This document shows, piece after piece, positions 42,291 through 53,628 of a DNA stretch of 64,000 bases. Position 1 is the first letter of the stretch. Each line of letters starts with the position of its first letter. Origin of the DNA: Simmondsia chinensis (Eukaryota; Streptophyta; Magnoliopsida; Caryophyllales; Simmondsiaceae); NCBI GenBank assembly GCA_018398585.1, contig JAGTTD010000014.1:19157387-19221386 (forward strand), given 5' to 3'. A program made the translations under genes and the position numbers. The notes under the pieces were generated by a model. It ran no database searches. It had not been told where the DNA came from and saw only the letters and a program-made list of their open reading frames with translations.

Positions 42291-43383
42291 GAGTAGTTAT
42301 GTTCTGCCCGACCAACGTTTTGTTGATATAATAAAAGGCATTTTCTTTTCCGTTGTTGCTCTTTCGCTCTAAAATTGCTCCAAGCGATCGCTCCAATGTT
42401 GCAATGTAGAATATCAAAGGTCTTCCTCAAATAGGTGCCATCAAGACAAGCAGCTTTAGTAGATATTCTTTGATACTGTTGAATGCATTTTGATAAGTCT
42501 AGTCCCAAACAAATGGGACATCTCTCTTCATCAACCTTATGAAAGGTTGGCATCTTCCTGATAGATTGGAAATGAATCGTCTGATGTAGGCTAGTCTTCC
42601 TTGAAGACCACGGAGCTCCCGTAAATTTCTTGGAGGAGGCATCTCCATAATTGCTTGTCTTGTCAGGGCAAATGTCAATCCCACGGTGTTTCACCACAAA
42701 GCCGAGTAATTTTTTCGATGTGATTCCGAATGCACACTTTAATGGATTCATCATTAGCTGATGTTCTTGAAGTCAGCTAAATATTGCTTGCAAGTCATGA
42801 AGATGATCTTCCTTATTCTTGGTCTTCACAACCAAGTCATCAACATAACACTCAACAACTTTATGCAGTATGTCGTTGAAGATGGTAGTCATGGCTCTTT
42901 GGTAGGTTGCACCGGCATTCTTCAAACCAAAAGGAATCACAGTGTAACAATATACTCCTTGTGGTGTAACAATATTCGCCGGCCATGACAGGTATTGGGC
43001 TTCACGAATAAAACTAGCCTTTATCAATTTGTCCACCTCGGCTAGTCACCTCGAGTCGAAAGCATAGCTGTGATTGTTTGTTGGCGTGTTGTGTACTTAG
43101 ATATGGCCAACTTGTGCACAGCCACGTTTGGATCCAACCCCGGCATATCTCGGTAACTCCAAGCGAACACATCTCTATACTTATGAAGCAACCTTTCATA
43201 TTGCATCTTTTTCTCGGGAGATAGTAGGGTGCTGACAAAAATTTGTTTCGGATTCTCATCAGTTCCCAGATTAATTTCTTGAAGCTCATTGATAGTTGCT
43301 TGTCCTCCATCCTCTAGTTCTCGTGGAGTTGGCACAACTAGTTCAGTGAAATCCCGTGGATGCTTTTGGACATTTGGGGTCAC
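42291..43383 (-). pseudogene. Element D reverse transcriptase with internal deletion
   Basis: RDFTELVVPTPRELEDGGQATINELQEINLG leads in; RDVFAWSYRDMPGLDPNVAVHKLAIS follows, then VDKLIKASFIREAQYLSWPANIVT. Here the frame jumps to PQGVYCYTVIPFGLKNAGATYQRAM, skipping the fingers and the palm motif with the first catalytic Asp (about 60-70 residues by comparison with B). CYVDDLVVK keeps the YxDD box. Frame changes near 43050 and 42770 and odd sequence at 42640-42400. Non-functional. Confidence 0.85.
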
Positions 43384-44000
43384 TTGGTCTTGTTGTTGAG
43401 ACTAGATTTTTCCATTGGATGCAATCTCGCCTTGAATGACATCACATGATAGTCCAGCTTGGGACAAACTGGGATGGGAATAAGACTCAAATCCCTCGTA
43501 ATCTGCGCTGTATGAGATGGATGTAACATTAACTTGTGTGGCTTGCTCATCATCAGAATCACCACATTTGAGAATAATAGACTTCTGCTGTTTCTTCTTT
43601 CTTAGTCTTAATCCTTCATCTTTTCTCATCTTGATCCTTTTAGGATTTGACCCAAAAGGTTTTCCCAACCTCTGAAAAGCTGAGACGTGAGCAGATGTTG
43701 GCTTATCATTTTTAAAGGTTTCTTGCTTACTTGTAATCAAAGTTAGAGGTTCGAAAATATACGCCTTACCCTTCGCTTTTCTCACCTCGATCCTTTTGGA
43801 ATTTTATCCAAAAGGTTTTCCCAATCTCTGAAAGGCTGAGACGTGAGGTGGAGTTAGCTCATTCTCTTTGAAGATTTCCTGTTCTCATGTCGTCAAAGTC
43901 ATCGGGCTTGAAGAACTCTGCCCTCTTATGAAATCTGTAACCTGTCAGTTATGTCATCGGAAGGAGGAACTTCTAGGTCCATAACCTCATTTATATTCAC
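43384..44000 (-). pseudogene. Element D protease-RT linker
   Basis: A charged, Ser/Lys-rich frame (RKAKGKAYIFEPLTL, SAFQRLGKPFGSNPKRIKMRKDEG, KKKQQKSIILKCGDSDDEQ) with an internal duplication. This type of linker, with repeated RLGKPFG-like units, occurs between protease and RT in Tat-like elements. Confidence 0.6.
43631..43925 (-). repeat. About 160-bp diverged tandem duplication in D linker
   Basis: CCTTTT(A/G)GGA(A/T)TT...CCAAAAGGTTTTCCCAA(C/T)CTCTGAAA(A/G)GCTGAGACGTGAG occurs at about 43635-43695 and 43790-43855, followed by related sequence. Each copy encodes SAFQRLGKPFG. Confidence 0.8.
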
Positions 44001-45243
44001 TCTTCCCTCATCAATTGGGATGTTATCGGTACCCAGTTTTCCCGCCCTTACCCTGAATCAGGAGCAGGTAGATGTGGATGCATCATTGTTAAATAATACC
44101 CTCCGATGTGCTCTTTCTATGCCTTGAAAAGAGCTAGAAATGACTATACGAGTATTGGGCATAGACTGATTCATTCTCCACAGAGGACAAGTATAGCTTA
44201 TCACGAGGGTGCTCTTAATCTGCTCAACTAGAGTCAAGGCTTTTTGTCCACTTTTTTTCTTTTCTGACTTACTTAAATAATGTCTTGAATTGAAAGGCTT
44301 TTAAAGTCCCTACTTTGCCAAAATGAGCACTATTTGAACCAGAGCCATTGACCTCTTGAGGAGTCAAGGACTTCAGATAGGGCCATACATCGAGAATCTT
44401 TCCCTTTCCTTTTTCAAAACAGCCATTCGTGAGTGTATCACTAGTCGCTTAATAAAACTTAACATTGGCGTAGTTGCCATCTTCTTCGTGAAATGGGTCA
44501 GGGTCTCCACGAATTGTTCTTTCAACCCCGTTTTCATCTGTGTATTTCAAGCACTAATGAAGTGCATAGACTATAGATTTGCTGTTATAGAGCCAAGGTC
44601 ACCCCAATAGGGCATTGTACGACGTATCTGCATATATAACATGGAAAAGGGCATCTCAGCAAAGGTCACCAAATTCTACTTTCAGTGCAATAGTACCCAG
44701 AGCTTTTTGTCCTACTTGATTGAACTCTTGAATTGTGAGCAAGGTAGGGGATAATTGGTTTGGCATTAGCCCCATAGCTCGTAGTGCCCTCAGAGGGAGA
44801 AAATTAATAGCGAAACCACCATCAAGTAGGATTTAGTTCAATGCTTTGTCCCCAATTAAACCAGTTATGTAAAGCTGCTTGTTGTGATGTTTGGCCGGAG
44901 CTGGAGGTCTTCATTAGAAAACATGATGCATGCCACACAAGAAGCACATTTATTTGTCACGGACGGGTTGTCAACTTCAACCTGATCAACTTCATTTTTG
45001 TAATCATCGGGATCCATCAGAGCTTAGATGAGTCCCCTCCTCAACTCTTTAGATAGCTGTAGCACATCATAAATACTCAATCGAGCAGGGATCCTTTTTA
45101 AGTGAGTAAGAACATCATATCAAACTCTTTCATGGTACGATGCTTGTCTTATGATCGAAAGGACCGAAATGGGAAGATCTTCGACAGGAAGTGCCTTCTC
45201 ATTTGCTTGCAGGGCCTGTGCTGACTGCCCATCGGGCTGTTCA
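44001..45243 (-). pseudogene. Element D gag C-terminus and protease
   Basis: From E3's junction: RQASYHERV.YDVLTHLKRIPARLSIYDVLQLSKELRRGLI, then NEVDQVEVDNPSVTNKCASCVACIMFSNEDL. The protease reads LLDGGFAINFLPLRALRAMGL (D-G-G in place of D-G/N-G-S/T), TIQEFNQVGQKALGTIALKVEFGDL and YNALLGRPWLY. Past it, CLKYTDENGVERTIRGDPDPFHEEDGNYA is a known follow-on of Tat proteases. Several stops. Confidence 0.83.
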
Positions 45244-45627
45244 TGTCATGTCCCGAAAATATATTTGAGTTCAGTGTATTGGGGGGAAAGGTAGTTTGGT
45301 TGTTGTGAGTTGTAATTGTGCTTCCCGGCTGTTTGAGTCAATGGTGGTGGATCTTTGGTCAATATTGGTAGCTGTCTTAGTTGGTTAAGTCAGTTGTATT
45401 GAGTTGAGTGGTCTAGATTCTTTGTTAGTTCCTTAATCTTGTATTAGCTATAAGTAGCTAGTGTTGGTGTTAGTTTCAATCACGAATAATCAAATTGAAT
45501 TATCTTTAGATATTTTTTCGTTCCCTCATCTAACTCTCTCTCTAGTTCCTCATCTCCTTCCCATCTTTATCTCATCTTATCTCTCTCTCACCTAGGTTAA
45601 GGCCAAGGTTCATCTTGATACTTAACA
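45244..45627 (+). repeat. E3 5' LTR (about 384 bp)
   Basis: TGTCATGTCCCG to GATACTTAACA, followed by the primer site. Left end is estimated (a TG at 45249 is the alternative). The 3' part is CT-rich like the other chromovirus LTRs here. Confidence 0.75.
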
Positions 45628-45629
45628 AT

Positions 45630-45641
45630 TGGTATCAGAGC
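45630..45641 (+). other. E3 primer-binding site (initiator Met-tRNA)
   Basis: TGGTATCAGAGC two bases after the LTR, identical to E2's. Confidence 0.93.
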
Positions 45642-45762
45642 CTTGAGCTAAGCACTTGATCGGATAGAATCTTACTTCAATTTGATTGATTTGAGTAGTT
45701 TTTGGCTCGACATTAGCTGAATTGAGATCAGTTCAATTCTGGCAAGGAAAAGAACATCTGAT

Positions 45763-46871
45763 ATGGCTCCTAATACTCGCTCCCATGCAGCAGGAGGAGC
45801 ACCTGCTTATGCAGCTGCGGTGGCTGGAGTTGAAGGAGGTAATGTGCAAGGAATTCAGATGGATTAGATGTTGCAAATGATGTAGAACATGCTTGGAACC
45901 TTCCAGTAGGATATGGAGCAAAAGCTGGATCAGAAGTTGGAAAATCAATCTCAGAAATTGGAGAATTAATCACAGCAATTCTCTCAGCAAATCTTTGGTT
46001 GGAAGAGGCGAAGTGAGACACAACCACCTGGTGGAGGAATTCTTCTACCAGCCAGTCAGCAACCATCTAGTCAGCAAACTAGGCCACGAGATCTCACTCC
46101 TGCAGCTACTGATATGAGTGACAGTGCTGGTAATGTAAGAAATTATGCATTCAGGCAACCTCAGGTAGATTTGGAACCATTTGATAGTGCTTTACCTCAA
46201 TCAGGGTTGAGGAAATGGGAAAGGTACTTCAAGTTTTATAATATTGATGATCAAGAGAAGGTTGAGCTTGCTGTTGTCTATTTGTGTGGTGAAATGGAGA
46301 CTTGGTATTATGGATTGTTACGCACTAGGCCTAACCTCGCTTGGACTACATTCTCGAACGAGCTGTGTACAAGGTAGGGTGATGAAGATGTGAGTGAAGT
46401 CATAGTTAACTTTAATAAGCTCGTTCAAACTGCTTCTATCAAGGACCGTAAGACTCGTTTTGAGGGCTGCGAGCTAGAATGCTCTCTATGTATCCTGATG
46501 ATCCAGAAGCATTTTTTGTGTCCAGTTTTGTGAGTGGACTCAAACCATGAATCAAGAGTTTGGTTAAAGATTTTGAACCTGATAACTTGACTCAACCATA
46601 CACCAAAGCCAGGAAGGTGGAGAGTTATGTGATGACAAATGTTGAGGCTCCAAGGGTGAAAAGTAACTATCCTGGTTCTTCATCCACAAGATCTACCCAA
46701 TCTATCAGTAGGACTAGCAGCTTTGATAACAAGAGGCCACAAAAGTTATGCTACAAATGTAATCAAAAGTACTTCTTTTGTCACAAATGTGACCCTAAGT
46801 ACTTAATGTCAGTAATTAGGGAAGTAACTGATGAGGATGAAGACGTGGTTGTTAATAAAGAGCCACAAGAG
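45763..46871 (+). pseudogene. E3 gag
   Basis: ATG at 45763 begins MAPNTRSHAAGGAPAYAAA. Gln-rich coiled-coil-like stretch, then NYAFRQPQVDLEPFDSALPQSGLRKWERYFKFYNIDDQEKVELAVVYL, the gag core, and MVKDFEPDNLTQPYTKA. The knuckle CYKCNQKYFFCHKC follows; its Gly before His is Cys. Acidic tail runs into F at 46871. Stops at about 45868, 45883, 46375 and 46548 and a frameshift near 46450 break it. Confidence 0.87.
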
Positions 46872-47174
46872 TGTTACGTTTGTGATCGAATCTCAAATGT
46901 AAGCTAAGAAATGAGAGAGTATGGGATGAGAAAGAAGTGAAAAGAGAAGAGAAGATAGAGAGAGAAAAAGATGAGAAGAGAAGTTGATCTCAAAAAGATT
47001 GGTAATTTTTATTGAATGCCTTCAAATTACACTTGATCAACCTATTTATAGAAACTAGATACAAGTCATCCTCCAAACTGGACTAACCGCAACTAACGGC
47101 CAAAACAGGCTTAGGCGCCAAAAACAGAATTTAAATGCTTACAAGCTTATTACATTCAAACAAGAAACATACCA
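46872..47174 (-). repeat. F 3' LTR (303 bp)
   Basis: Plus-strand TGTTACGTTTGTGATCG to AAGAAACATACCA. Contains TATTTATA at 47043-47050, a TATA box on the minus strand. Adjacent polypurine tract at 47175-47187 (plus ATCCCCTCCCCTT). Confidence 0.9.
47043..47050 (-). promoter_or_regulatory. TATA box in F LTR
   Basis: TATAAATA on the minus strand, conserved in the other F LTR at 51670-51677, where it would drive the element's transcript. Confidence 0.55.
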
Positions 47175-47187
47175 ATCCCCTCCCCTT

Positions 47188-49040
47188 AAAACATTCTTGT
47201 CCTCAAGAATGAAAAGAAGGAAATTGACTCAACAAAAAACTCCTGTCTTCCCATGTGGTAAAAGCTGCATCCAAATTGCACCAGCCAACACATAGTTTCT
47301 GGCCTTGGGTGTCTCCTGCTGCTGCTTGTATTGACTCCATTATTGCAGCAGGCTGTAAGATCAACGAGCCATTGGAACCGACCTCCGGAGGACTTGGAGA
47401 ATACCTATGACCATCCTTAACCTATTTTTTAAGAAGTGAAACATGAAAAACAAGGTGAATATAGGAGTCGGGTGGAAGCTCCAACTTGTAGGCCACCATA
47501 CCAATTCTTGCCAACACCTTGTAAGGCCAAAAAAATCTCGCACAAAGCTTGACATTTTTCCTCACTGCTACTGTAGATTGCCTATATGGCTACAATTTTA
47601 GATATACCATATCTCCCACATCAAAATTTTTCTCAATTCTTTTTCGATCTACATACCACTTCATCCGGGCTCGGGATTCACTGAGATTACGCTTTAGTTG
47701 CTGCATAATATGTTTCCTCTGGTGCACCAGCTCATTTACTTCAGCCAAATTTGCCCCAACTCCTTGCAACATCAAGGGAGTTGGAGGATCATACCCATAC
47801 ATTGCCTTGAAGGGAGTAGTGCCAATTGAAGCATGGAAATGAGTATTATACCAGAACTCCGCCAACGAGAGCCATCTTCCCCACACCTTGGGATGACTAA
47901 ACACCATGATTCTAAGGTGTTGCTCAATGCATTGGTTGACCCTCTCCGTCTGACCGTCAGTTTGAGGGTGGTAGGAAGAACTAAGTGCCAAGGTCGTCCC
48001 CAAAAGGCCAAACAACTCCTTCCAAAACCGACTTGTAAAGAGCTTTTCCCTATCAGAAATTATGGATTGGGGCAACCCATGGAGCTTGTAGATGTTATCT
48101 AGAAACACACGAGCTAACTTCTCAGCAGTCACAGGTCGAGCCAAAGCAATGAAGTGCCCGGACTTGGTGAATCTATCAACGACTACCCAGATCACCTCTT
48201 TCTCTTCTGACTTAGGCAATCCTTCAATGAAATCCAAGCTTATGTGTTGCCAAATACCCTCTAGAATAGGCAAGGGTTGGAGAAGTCCTTGGTATCTATG
48301 ATCACCAAGTTTAGTTTGTTGGCAAACCTCACAACTTTGGACAAAGTTTTGCACTTCTTTCTTCATTCCCGGCCAACTAAAATGAACCTTTAACCTCTGG
48401 TATGTGCCCTCCATGCATGAATGTCTACCCCATGAAGAATCATGAGCAGCACTGATAACTTGCTGCCTAAGATCAATCGAGATTCCAATATACAGTTTTC
48501 CCTGAATTCTGATAATGCCTCGGTTCACAGATATTTCTGCACCAGCAGCCGGATTGCACGCTTTACCCACAATGGCAGCTGTTGTACATTCTTGTGCAAA
48601 TAAATCATTCTCATAGGACTGATGTAACTCTTCCATCCAAGCAGGAGAAATCACGGAGATAGCCCCAAGAGAGCCCTGTTCAAGGTCCTCAAATCTGCGA
48701 GACAGTGTATTTGCAGCTAAGTTCTCCTTCCCTTTCTTGTATTCAATGTTGTAATCAAGCCCCAACATCTTCATCAGCCCCTTTCTTTGTATCCTTGTGA
48801 CAATCTTCTGTTCTAACAAGTGCTTAAGACTTTTGGTGATCAGTCTTAATGAGGAAATGATGCCCATCCAAGTAATGTCTCCACTTGTCAATCGCAAGCA
48901 AGATTGCAAGGTAGTCCTTCTCATATGTGGAAAGAGCTTGATGCTTTGTACTCAAAGCTTGGCTGAGGTATGCTATAGGTCTTCCACCTTGAGATAACAC
49001 TGCCCAATTCCACTTCCACTCGCTTCAGTCTCTAAAACAA
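47188..49040 (-). pseudogene. F RNase H, integrase and chromo-like tail
   Basis: A 444-codon open frame (48924 to 47590) covers the RNase H end (KSLKHLLEQK, NTLSRRFEDL) and a nearly complete integrase: zinc finger HDSSWGRHSCMEGTYQR...CEVCQQTK, catalytic SLDFIEGL, ISDREKLF and QTERVNQ, all acidic residues kept, then MVYLKL. TAG at 47590 (for Gln) separates the tail, which continues [68 protein letters not shown] small frameshift near 48830 (KTDHQKSLK) and stops in the tail. Confidence 0.9.
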
Positions 49041-49895
49041 AGCTTGAAGAGAATTCGGGCATTGCCAAAACTGGTGCTCTGCCATAAATCATCTATAACT
49101 GGTATAGGAAACTTGTCCTTAACAGTCATAGAGTTGAGTTGCCTATAATCAATACACATGCGAGCTGTGCCATCTTTCTTCTTGACAAGAATAACCGGAG
49201 AGGCAAAGGGGCTATGACTGGCCTGTATGAAATTGGTCTTAAGCAATTCCTTCACTTGTTTCTCAATTTCTGTCCTCTAAGCATGAGGATATCTGTGAGG
49301 CCTAAGCTTCACCGGTTCTACACCCTTTTTGAGAGGAATTAAATGACCTAAACTCCTCTTGGGAGGTAAGGACTTAGGAACCTCAAACACATCCTCAAAC
49401 ACTATGATCAAAGCTTGCGCTTCTGGCTCGGTAATGTCCATCATTTCAGTGGAAGAAATAGCAAACAGCTGGCCAACCCACTGATAAACACAACTTTGAA
49501 TGCCTTTCTTCAACCTACTTACCTTTATTACTTGTAATTGAGCTTGTTCTGTTATGCCATGCAATGTCACCTTAGAGCCTTGTACATCAAAGGAAACCGT
49601 GAGGTTTGCATAATCAAACAATACCGGACTATAAGTTCTCATCCAATCAACCCCAAGCACCATGTCACACCCTCCCAAAGGAAGGATTCTAAAATCATAG
49701 CTGAACTTACGGTCTTGCATCATCCAAGAGAAACCATGGCACTTGTTCTGAGTAGTAACTGACTTCCCATCAGCCACGGTAACAGCAAGAGGATGTGTTT
49801 TGATCACTTCATGGCCTACTTTCTTGACCACTTTAGGATCTACAAAGATGTGAGTACTCCCTCTATCAATGAGAATGATAATAGACCTCTTTCCG
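49041..49895 (-). pseudogene. F protease and truncated RT
   Basis: Protease ILIDRGSTHIFVDPKVV (D-R-G-S, one-base deletion just before it near 49895), GGCDMVLGVDWM. RT starts [57 protein letters not shown] and then jumps directly to APVLAMPEFSSSFVLETE, the start of RNase H. About 620 bp present in E1, including the FFDD box, is missing at roughly 49080. A TAG at about 49277 also interrupts it. Confidence 0.9.
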
Positions 49896-51441
49896 GTTTT
49901 CCTTTAATCCGGATTGTGCTATGAGCTCCATTACCTGTCAAAGCCTTAACTGAAATCTCCACTGTAGCATCTTCTAAGCTCACCTCACTTTCTTGATCTG
50001 AATTAGTACCCTCCTCTGCAATTTCCACGCCATCAGAGAGTTCACCAGTATTAGTTCCTTCAACAGCCATAAGGAACTAGGGGTTACACTTGTGGCCAAA
50101 TTGGTAAGGCTGATTACAACGATAACACAATTTCTGCTGCGTTCTGTCATCAATTCTGTTGGTTCTGTTTCTGATCGAGCCTTGCTGAAATTTGGAACTA
50201 CTCCCATGAGGTCTGGAATCAACACTTGCTACTATGCCCATGGATTCATGAAGCTTAGCTTTAGCAAAAGCCACAGACAAATCGGTAGGATCAACGGCTT
50301 TAACAAAGTTCTTCAACTTAGGCTTCAAACCACTTATAAAAGCTGATACATAATAAGACTCGGAGGCCTCAATATCAGTCACAATGCTAGCCCAGAGATT
50401 CTCAAATCTGGTCATGTAGTCCGTCACAGTCTTCTCTTGCTTCACTTTATTGAATTTATCAACAATATCACTACCATCTTCATCACTACACCGAGCACAC
50501 AAAGCCTTGGCAAACTCATTCCAAGAAATGGAAGGTTTACTTCTTATCAAGGTATAGAACCACACCTCATGATCACCAAGCAAATACACAGCTGCAATTT
50601 GTACCTTCTTCGATTCATTAATGTGATAGAAGTGGAAATAACGCTCGCACCTTCTTAGCCAAGAGTGAGGTTGTTTACCATCAAATGCATCAATCTGCAC
50701 CCGAGGTTGTCCGTGGCTATTATTTCTGCTATTGGATGACTCTTCATTACTTCCTGATCGTTGCTGCTGCCAAGAATCAGGTGGCCTTTCCAATTGATCT
50801 ACATTTACTTCTCGAGGTCTGAAAGTGTGCTCAATTTCCTGAGCTCGGCCCTCGTTTGCTACAGTCCAGTTTGAAGGTTAAGATTGTACATGCTCACTGC
50901 GCCCTGGCCTGTCAGTAACATCAGCTTCTTGTGCTCTAACCGGAGCTACAGCTTCACCCTCACAATTTAATGTCTCGGCTCTCATTAAGGGATTAGCTTG
51001 TCGCACACTTGTTGGTATTAATGGATTCGGTACAATAGGAGGATTTGGCCTCCTAAATTGCTCACGAATTTCAGCTAATTTTGCTTCCAACTGCTGCATT
51101 TCCCAATCAAACCTCAAGGTAATCCTTTCCTCCAATTCTTGTGCTTGTCGTGTGAATTGCTCAGAGACCTTAAGTTCAACCTGCTGAGATCATTGATCAA
51201 GCTTCACATCCAGTTGCTGATGCATCTGCTAAATTGTATCAGCATTAGCTTCCTTGATTTGAACAAGCAAGTGAGCACACATCGCCTTCAATTGACTGTC
51301 CAATTGCGCATTTGTGACAACATCCTGACCTGCAGCATCATTACGTCCAACCACATCAGCATATGAAGATCTGGCAGCTGCCTTAGCTACTGCCGATCTG
51401 GTGGTAACTTCACTGCTCAATGCCGCCTCGGTTAAATCCAT
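49840..51441 (-). pseudogene. F gag
   Basis: N-terminus MDLTEAALSSEVTTRSAVAKAAARSSYADVV at 51441, coiled-coil EMQQLEAKLAEIREQFRRPN, then GQPRVQIDAFDGKQPHSWLRRCERYFHFYHI, DYMTRFENLWASI and the knuckle CYRCNQPYQFGHKCNP. An acidic linker follows, then VEISVKALTGNGAHSTIRIKG. Stops at about 51232, 51190, 50878 and 50074. Nearest relative in the window is E2 gag; the coiled-coil phrase also occurs in G. Confidence 0.9.
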
Positions 51442-51484
51442 GGCTACTTGATATCAAATCCGTTTGAATTGGAAGCCAAACGAG

Positions 51485-51496
51485 GCCGTGATACCA
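51485..51496 (-). other. F primer-binding site, mutated Met-tRNA type
   Basis: Minus strand TGGTATCACGGC, next to the LTR end; the usual site is TGGTATCAGAGC, so two or three bases differ. Confidence 0.8.
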
Positions 51497-51498
51497 AT

Positions 51499-51805
51499 TG
51501 TTACGTTTGTGATCGAATCTCAAACGTAAGCTAAGAAATAAGAGAGTATGGGATGAGAAAGAAGTGAAAGGAGATGAGAAGATAGAGAGAGAAAAAGATG
51601 AGAAGAGAAGTTGATCTCAAACAAATTAGTAATTTTTATTGAATGCCTTCAAATTATACTTGATCAACCTATTTATAGAAACCAGATACAAGTCAGCCTC
51701 CAAATTGGACTAACCGCAACTAACGGTCAAAACAGACTTTGGCGCCAAAAACAGAATTTAAATGCTTACAAACTTATTACATTCAAACAAGTAAGAAACA
51801 TAATG
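51499..51805 (-). repeat. F 5' LTR (about 307 bp)
   Basis: TGTTACGTTTGTGATCG to AAGAAACATAATG. The terminal bases differ from the CATACCA of the other copy, so the right edge is uncertain by a few bases. Confidence 0.88.
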
Positions 51806-51810
51806 AAGAA

Positions 51811-52117
51811 TAGAATAATGAAACTGATGAAGAAAACTCGATTGAAATCTCAATGAAAGGTTTAACAGGCAATGGTTCTCACAACACCATTCAAATTAGA
51901 GGAGTCTTTGCACAGTAAGAATTGTTGATACTCATTGACAGGGGAGTACACCTAGTTTTATTGACCCTAAGGTGGTCAGAGCCGTGGGGCAAGAAATTAT
52001 CAACACAAATCTCTTAGCAGTTACAGTGGCAGATTGGAATTCACTCCAAACACACACTAAGTGTAAGAACTTCAGTAGGAAGATGCAGGAAATAAATTTG
52101 AAAACGATTTTAGAGTC
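51811..52117 (+). pseudogene. E3 gag-protease junction piece
   Basis: Continues from 46871: NNETDEENSIEISMKGLTGNGSHNTIQIRGV, then a decayed protease start (ILIDRG in another frame, near 51930) and SRKMQEINLKTILES up to the G dimer. Frame resumes LRLG(A)(A)NMVLGVDWM-like at 61819. Confidence 0.85.
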
Positions 52118-52507
52118 TGTTAAGTTCGAGATTAAATCTTGATCTTAACCTAAGATAAAGAGAGTTTGGGATGAGGAAGAAGTGAAGGAGATAAGAAAAT
52201 AGAGAGAGTTAGATGAGAGAAAGAAGGTTAATCTCAAAGAGATTGATTGGTATTTTCATTGGATGAATTGGAATTGCACATGATCACCCTATTTATAGGA
52301 AACTAGATATAATGCACTAAGACATAACACCTAACCAAGCCATTGGCGCCAACACCAATTCAAACAATACAACACACGTCCCTTATTACATCCCAACTTA
52401 AGGAAATGCTACTAATTTGCTACATATACTTGGCTAATGATATGTACCAAACTAGTGATTAATTCTCGTTACAATTATCATAAGCCCCACCTATTGGAAT
52501 CATAACA
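52118..52507 (-). repeat. G LTR 1 (390 bp)
   Basis: Plus-strand TGTTAAGTTCGAG to GGAATCATAACA. Polypurine tract of unit 1 abuts at 52508-52526. Minus-strand TATAAATA at 52290-52297 is the likely TATA box (TATAAAGA in LTRs 2 and 3). Confidence 0.95.
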
Positions 52508-52560
52508 TTCCCTTCCCCTTGAAAACATTCTTGTCCCCAAGAATGGATGAGAGTTGAGAC

Positions 52561-53601
52561 TTAGAGTTCACTTGTGGATGTAAAGCAGGAGCTGCGTGTG
52601 ATGAATTCCTGTGCTGAAAAATCTGCAGCTGCCGTGAATAAAGAGCCACCACATATGAATTGCAACTGAACATATGAGCATGATGCTTGTTCGGCACAAG
52701 GTCTTCGAGTGGAGGTGTTGTACCCTTCTGGTGGTCTACACTGATCAAACCAAGCCAACCAAGCTTCAACACCCACCCCATGGCACACCTTGTGGTAGTT
52801 AATGCAGCTCAAAACACCATCTGGCTGCAGAGACCCATAAAACGCAGCAGCAACTCTGTCATTCTGCATGTAAAATGCTGTACAACAGAGTTTGAATGTC
52901 ATTAAACCCATAAGTTTGCAGAAGAAGTCCTTTAACATCTTTGGAGGCCTTCCAAACTCGAACCAAGAAAGCCCCACATCAAAATCAGCTTGTAAGCATT
53001 CCCAATTGCAGCTAAAACAACCACATCTCTTGATCTTGGTAGCAAAACACAAAGTACTTCCATAAGAATGCAACTGCAACTCTTTCATCTTGGGTCTTAT
53101 CCAAAATTTGTATTGTTTAAACATCCACATACTAAACCAACTTAGGCCTTGCTCAACAAACTCTTAATATCTTTCCAAATCCACATGTTGGGCCGCAGAT
53201 CCCAGAAATTCATCAGTATCTACCCAAGGCCACTCATTGCTGCGGAAATCACAAATTTCAATTCGATTCTTGGCCGCATGGAAGCTTCTTGATGCTAACA
53301 AGTTATTACATCTTCCCAAAATCATGATAGCACTAATCACAATCCATTTGAGCATCTCATTTGCTGCTCTCAGTTGAAGAATTGTAATGCTCCATTGAAT
53401 TTCAGCAGCGTTGATTACTTCTGTGGCTTGAACCTTGATTATGAACTTATAAGATCTGAAATTCCCAGCCTTTCCTTCCCAAACTCTTGCATAGACCACA
53501 CAAACTAAGAGTTCATAAACCATTGTTGAATGCCAATTGCACAATGTCATAACTTGAACACCCAAAACATTCCAATCTACACTGTCTTTGCTACGGTTCA
53601 C
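52561..53601 (-). pseudogene. G unit 1, C-terminal ORF segment (unknown)
   Basis: Two open frames in the same frame, 53601-53164 and 53130-52561, separated by TAA at 53161. Segment 1: NRSKDSVDWNVLGVQVMTLCNWHSTMVYELLVCVVYARVW. Segment 2: MWMFKQYKFWIRPKMKELQL, LSWFEFGRPPKMLKDFFCKLMGL, DQCRPPEGYNTSTRRPCAEQA, ending STSEL. It is rich in Cys, Trp and Phe. I do not recognise a domain. The matching unit 2 frames (58264-57917, 57784-57113) keep the same order, and unit 2 reads on through FHSWGQECFQGEGNVM into the polypurine tract. Confidence 0.6.
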
Positions 53602-53628
53602 ACATTCCAGCCTGTTCTCAAGTCTCTC

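Larger units (their letters stand above)
40239..45243 (-). mobile_element. D: Tat-like Ty3/gypsy gag-pol on minus strand, split by E3
   Basis: Minus-strand order: gag end and protease (45243-44000), linker, RT (43383-42700), RNase H (42700-41975), second RNase H (around 41975-41640), integrase (41400-40239). The second RNase H and the protease style place it in the Tat lineage, distinct from B. Its gag N-terminus lies right of E3, outside the window. LTRs were not identified. Numerous stops and one RT deletion. Confidence 0.87.
46872..51805 (-). mobile_element. F: chromovirus-like Ty3/gypsy element with RT deletion
   Basis: A 4934-bp minus-strand element. LTRs 46872-47174 and 51499-51805 (about 94-95% identical by hand count), Met-tRNA-like primer site, gag, protease, truncated RT, RNase H, integrase, chromo-like tail and polypurine tract. 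Flanked by AAGAG (46867-46871) and AAGAA (51806-51810), a duplication with one mismatch. Counting it once keeps E3's frame. The RT loss makes it non-autonomous, yet its RNase H-integrase frame is the longest open pol frame in the window. Confidence 0.93.
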
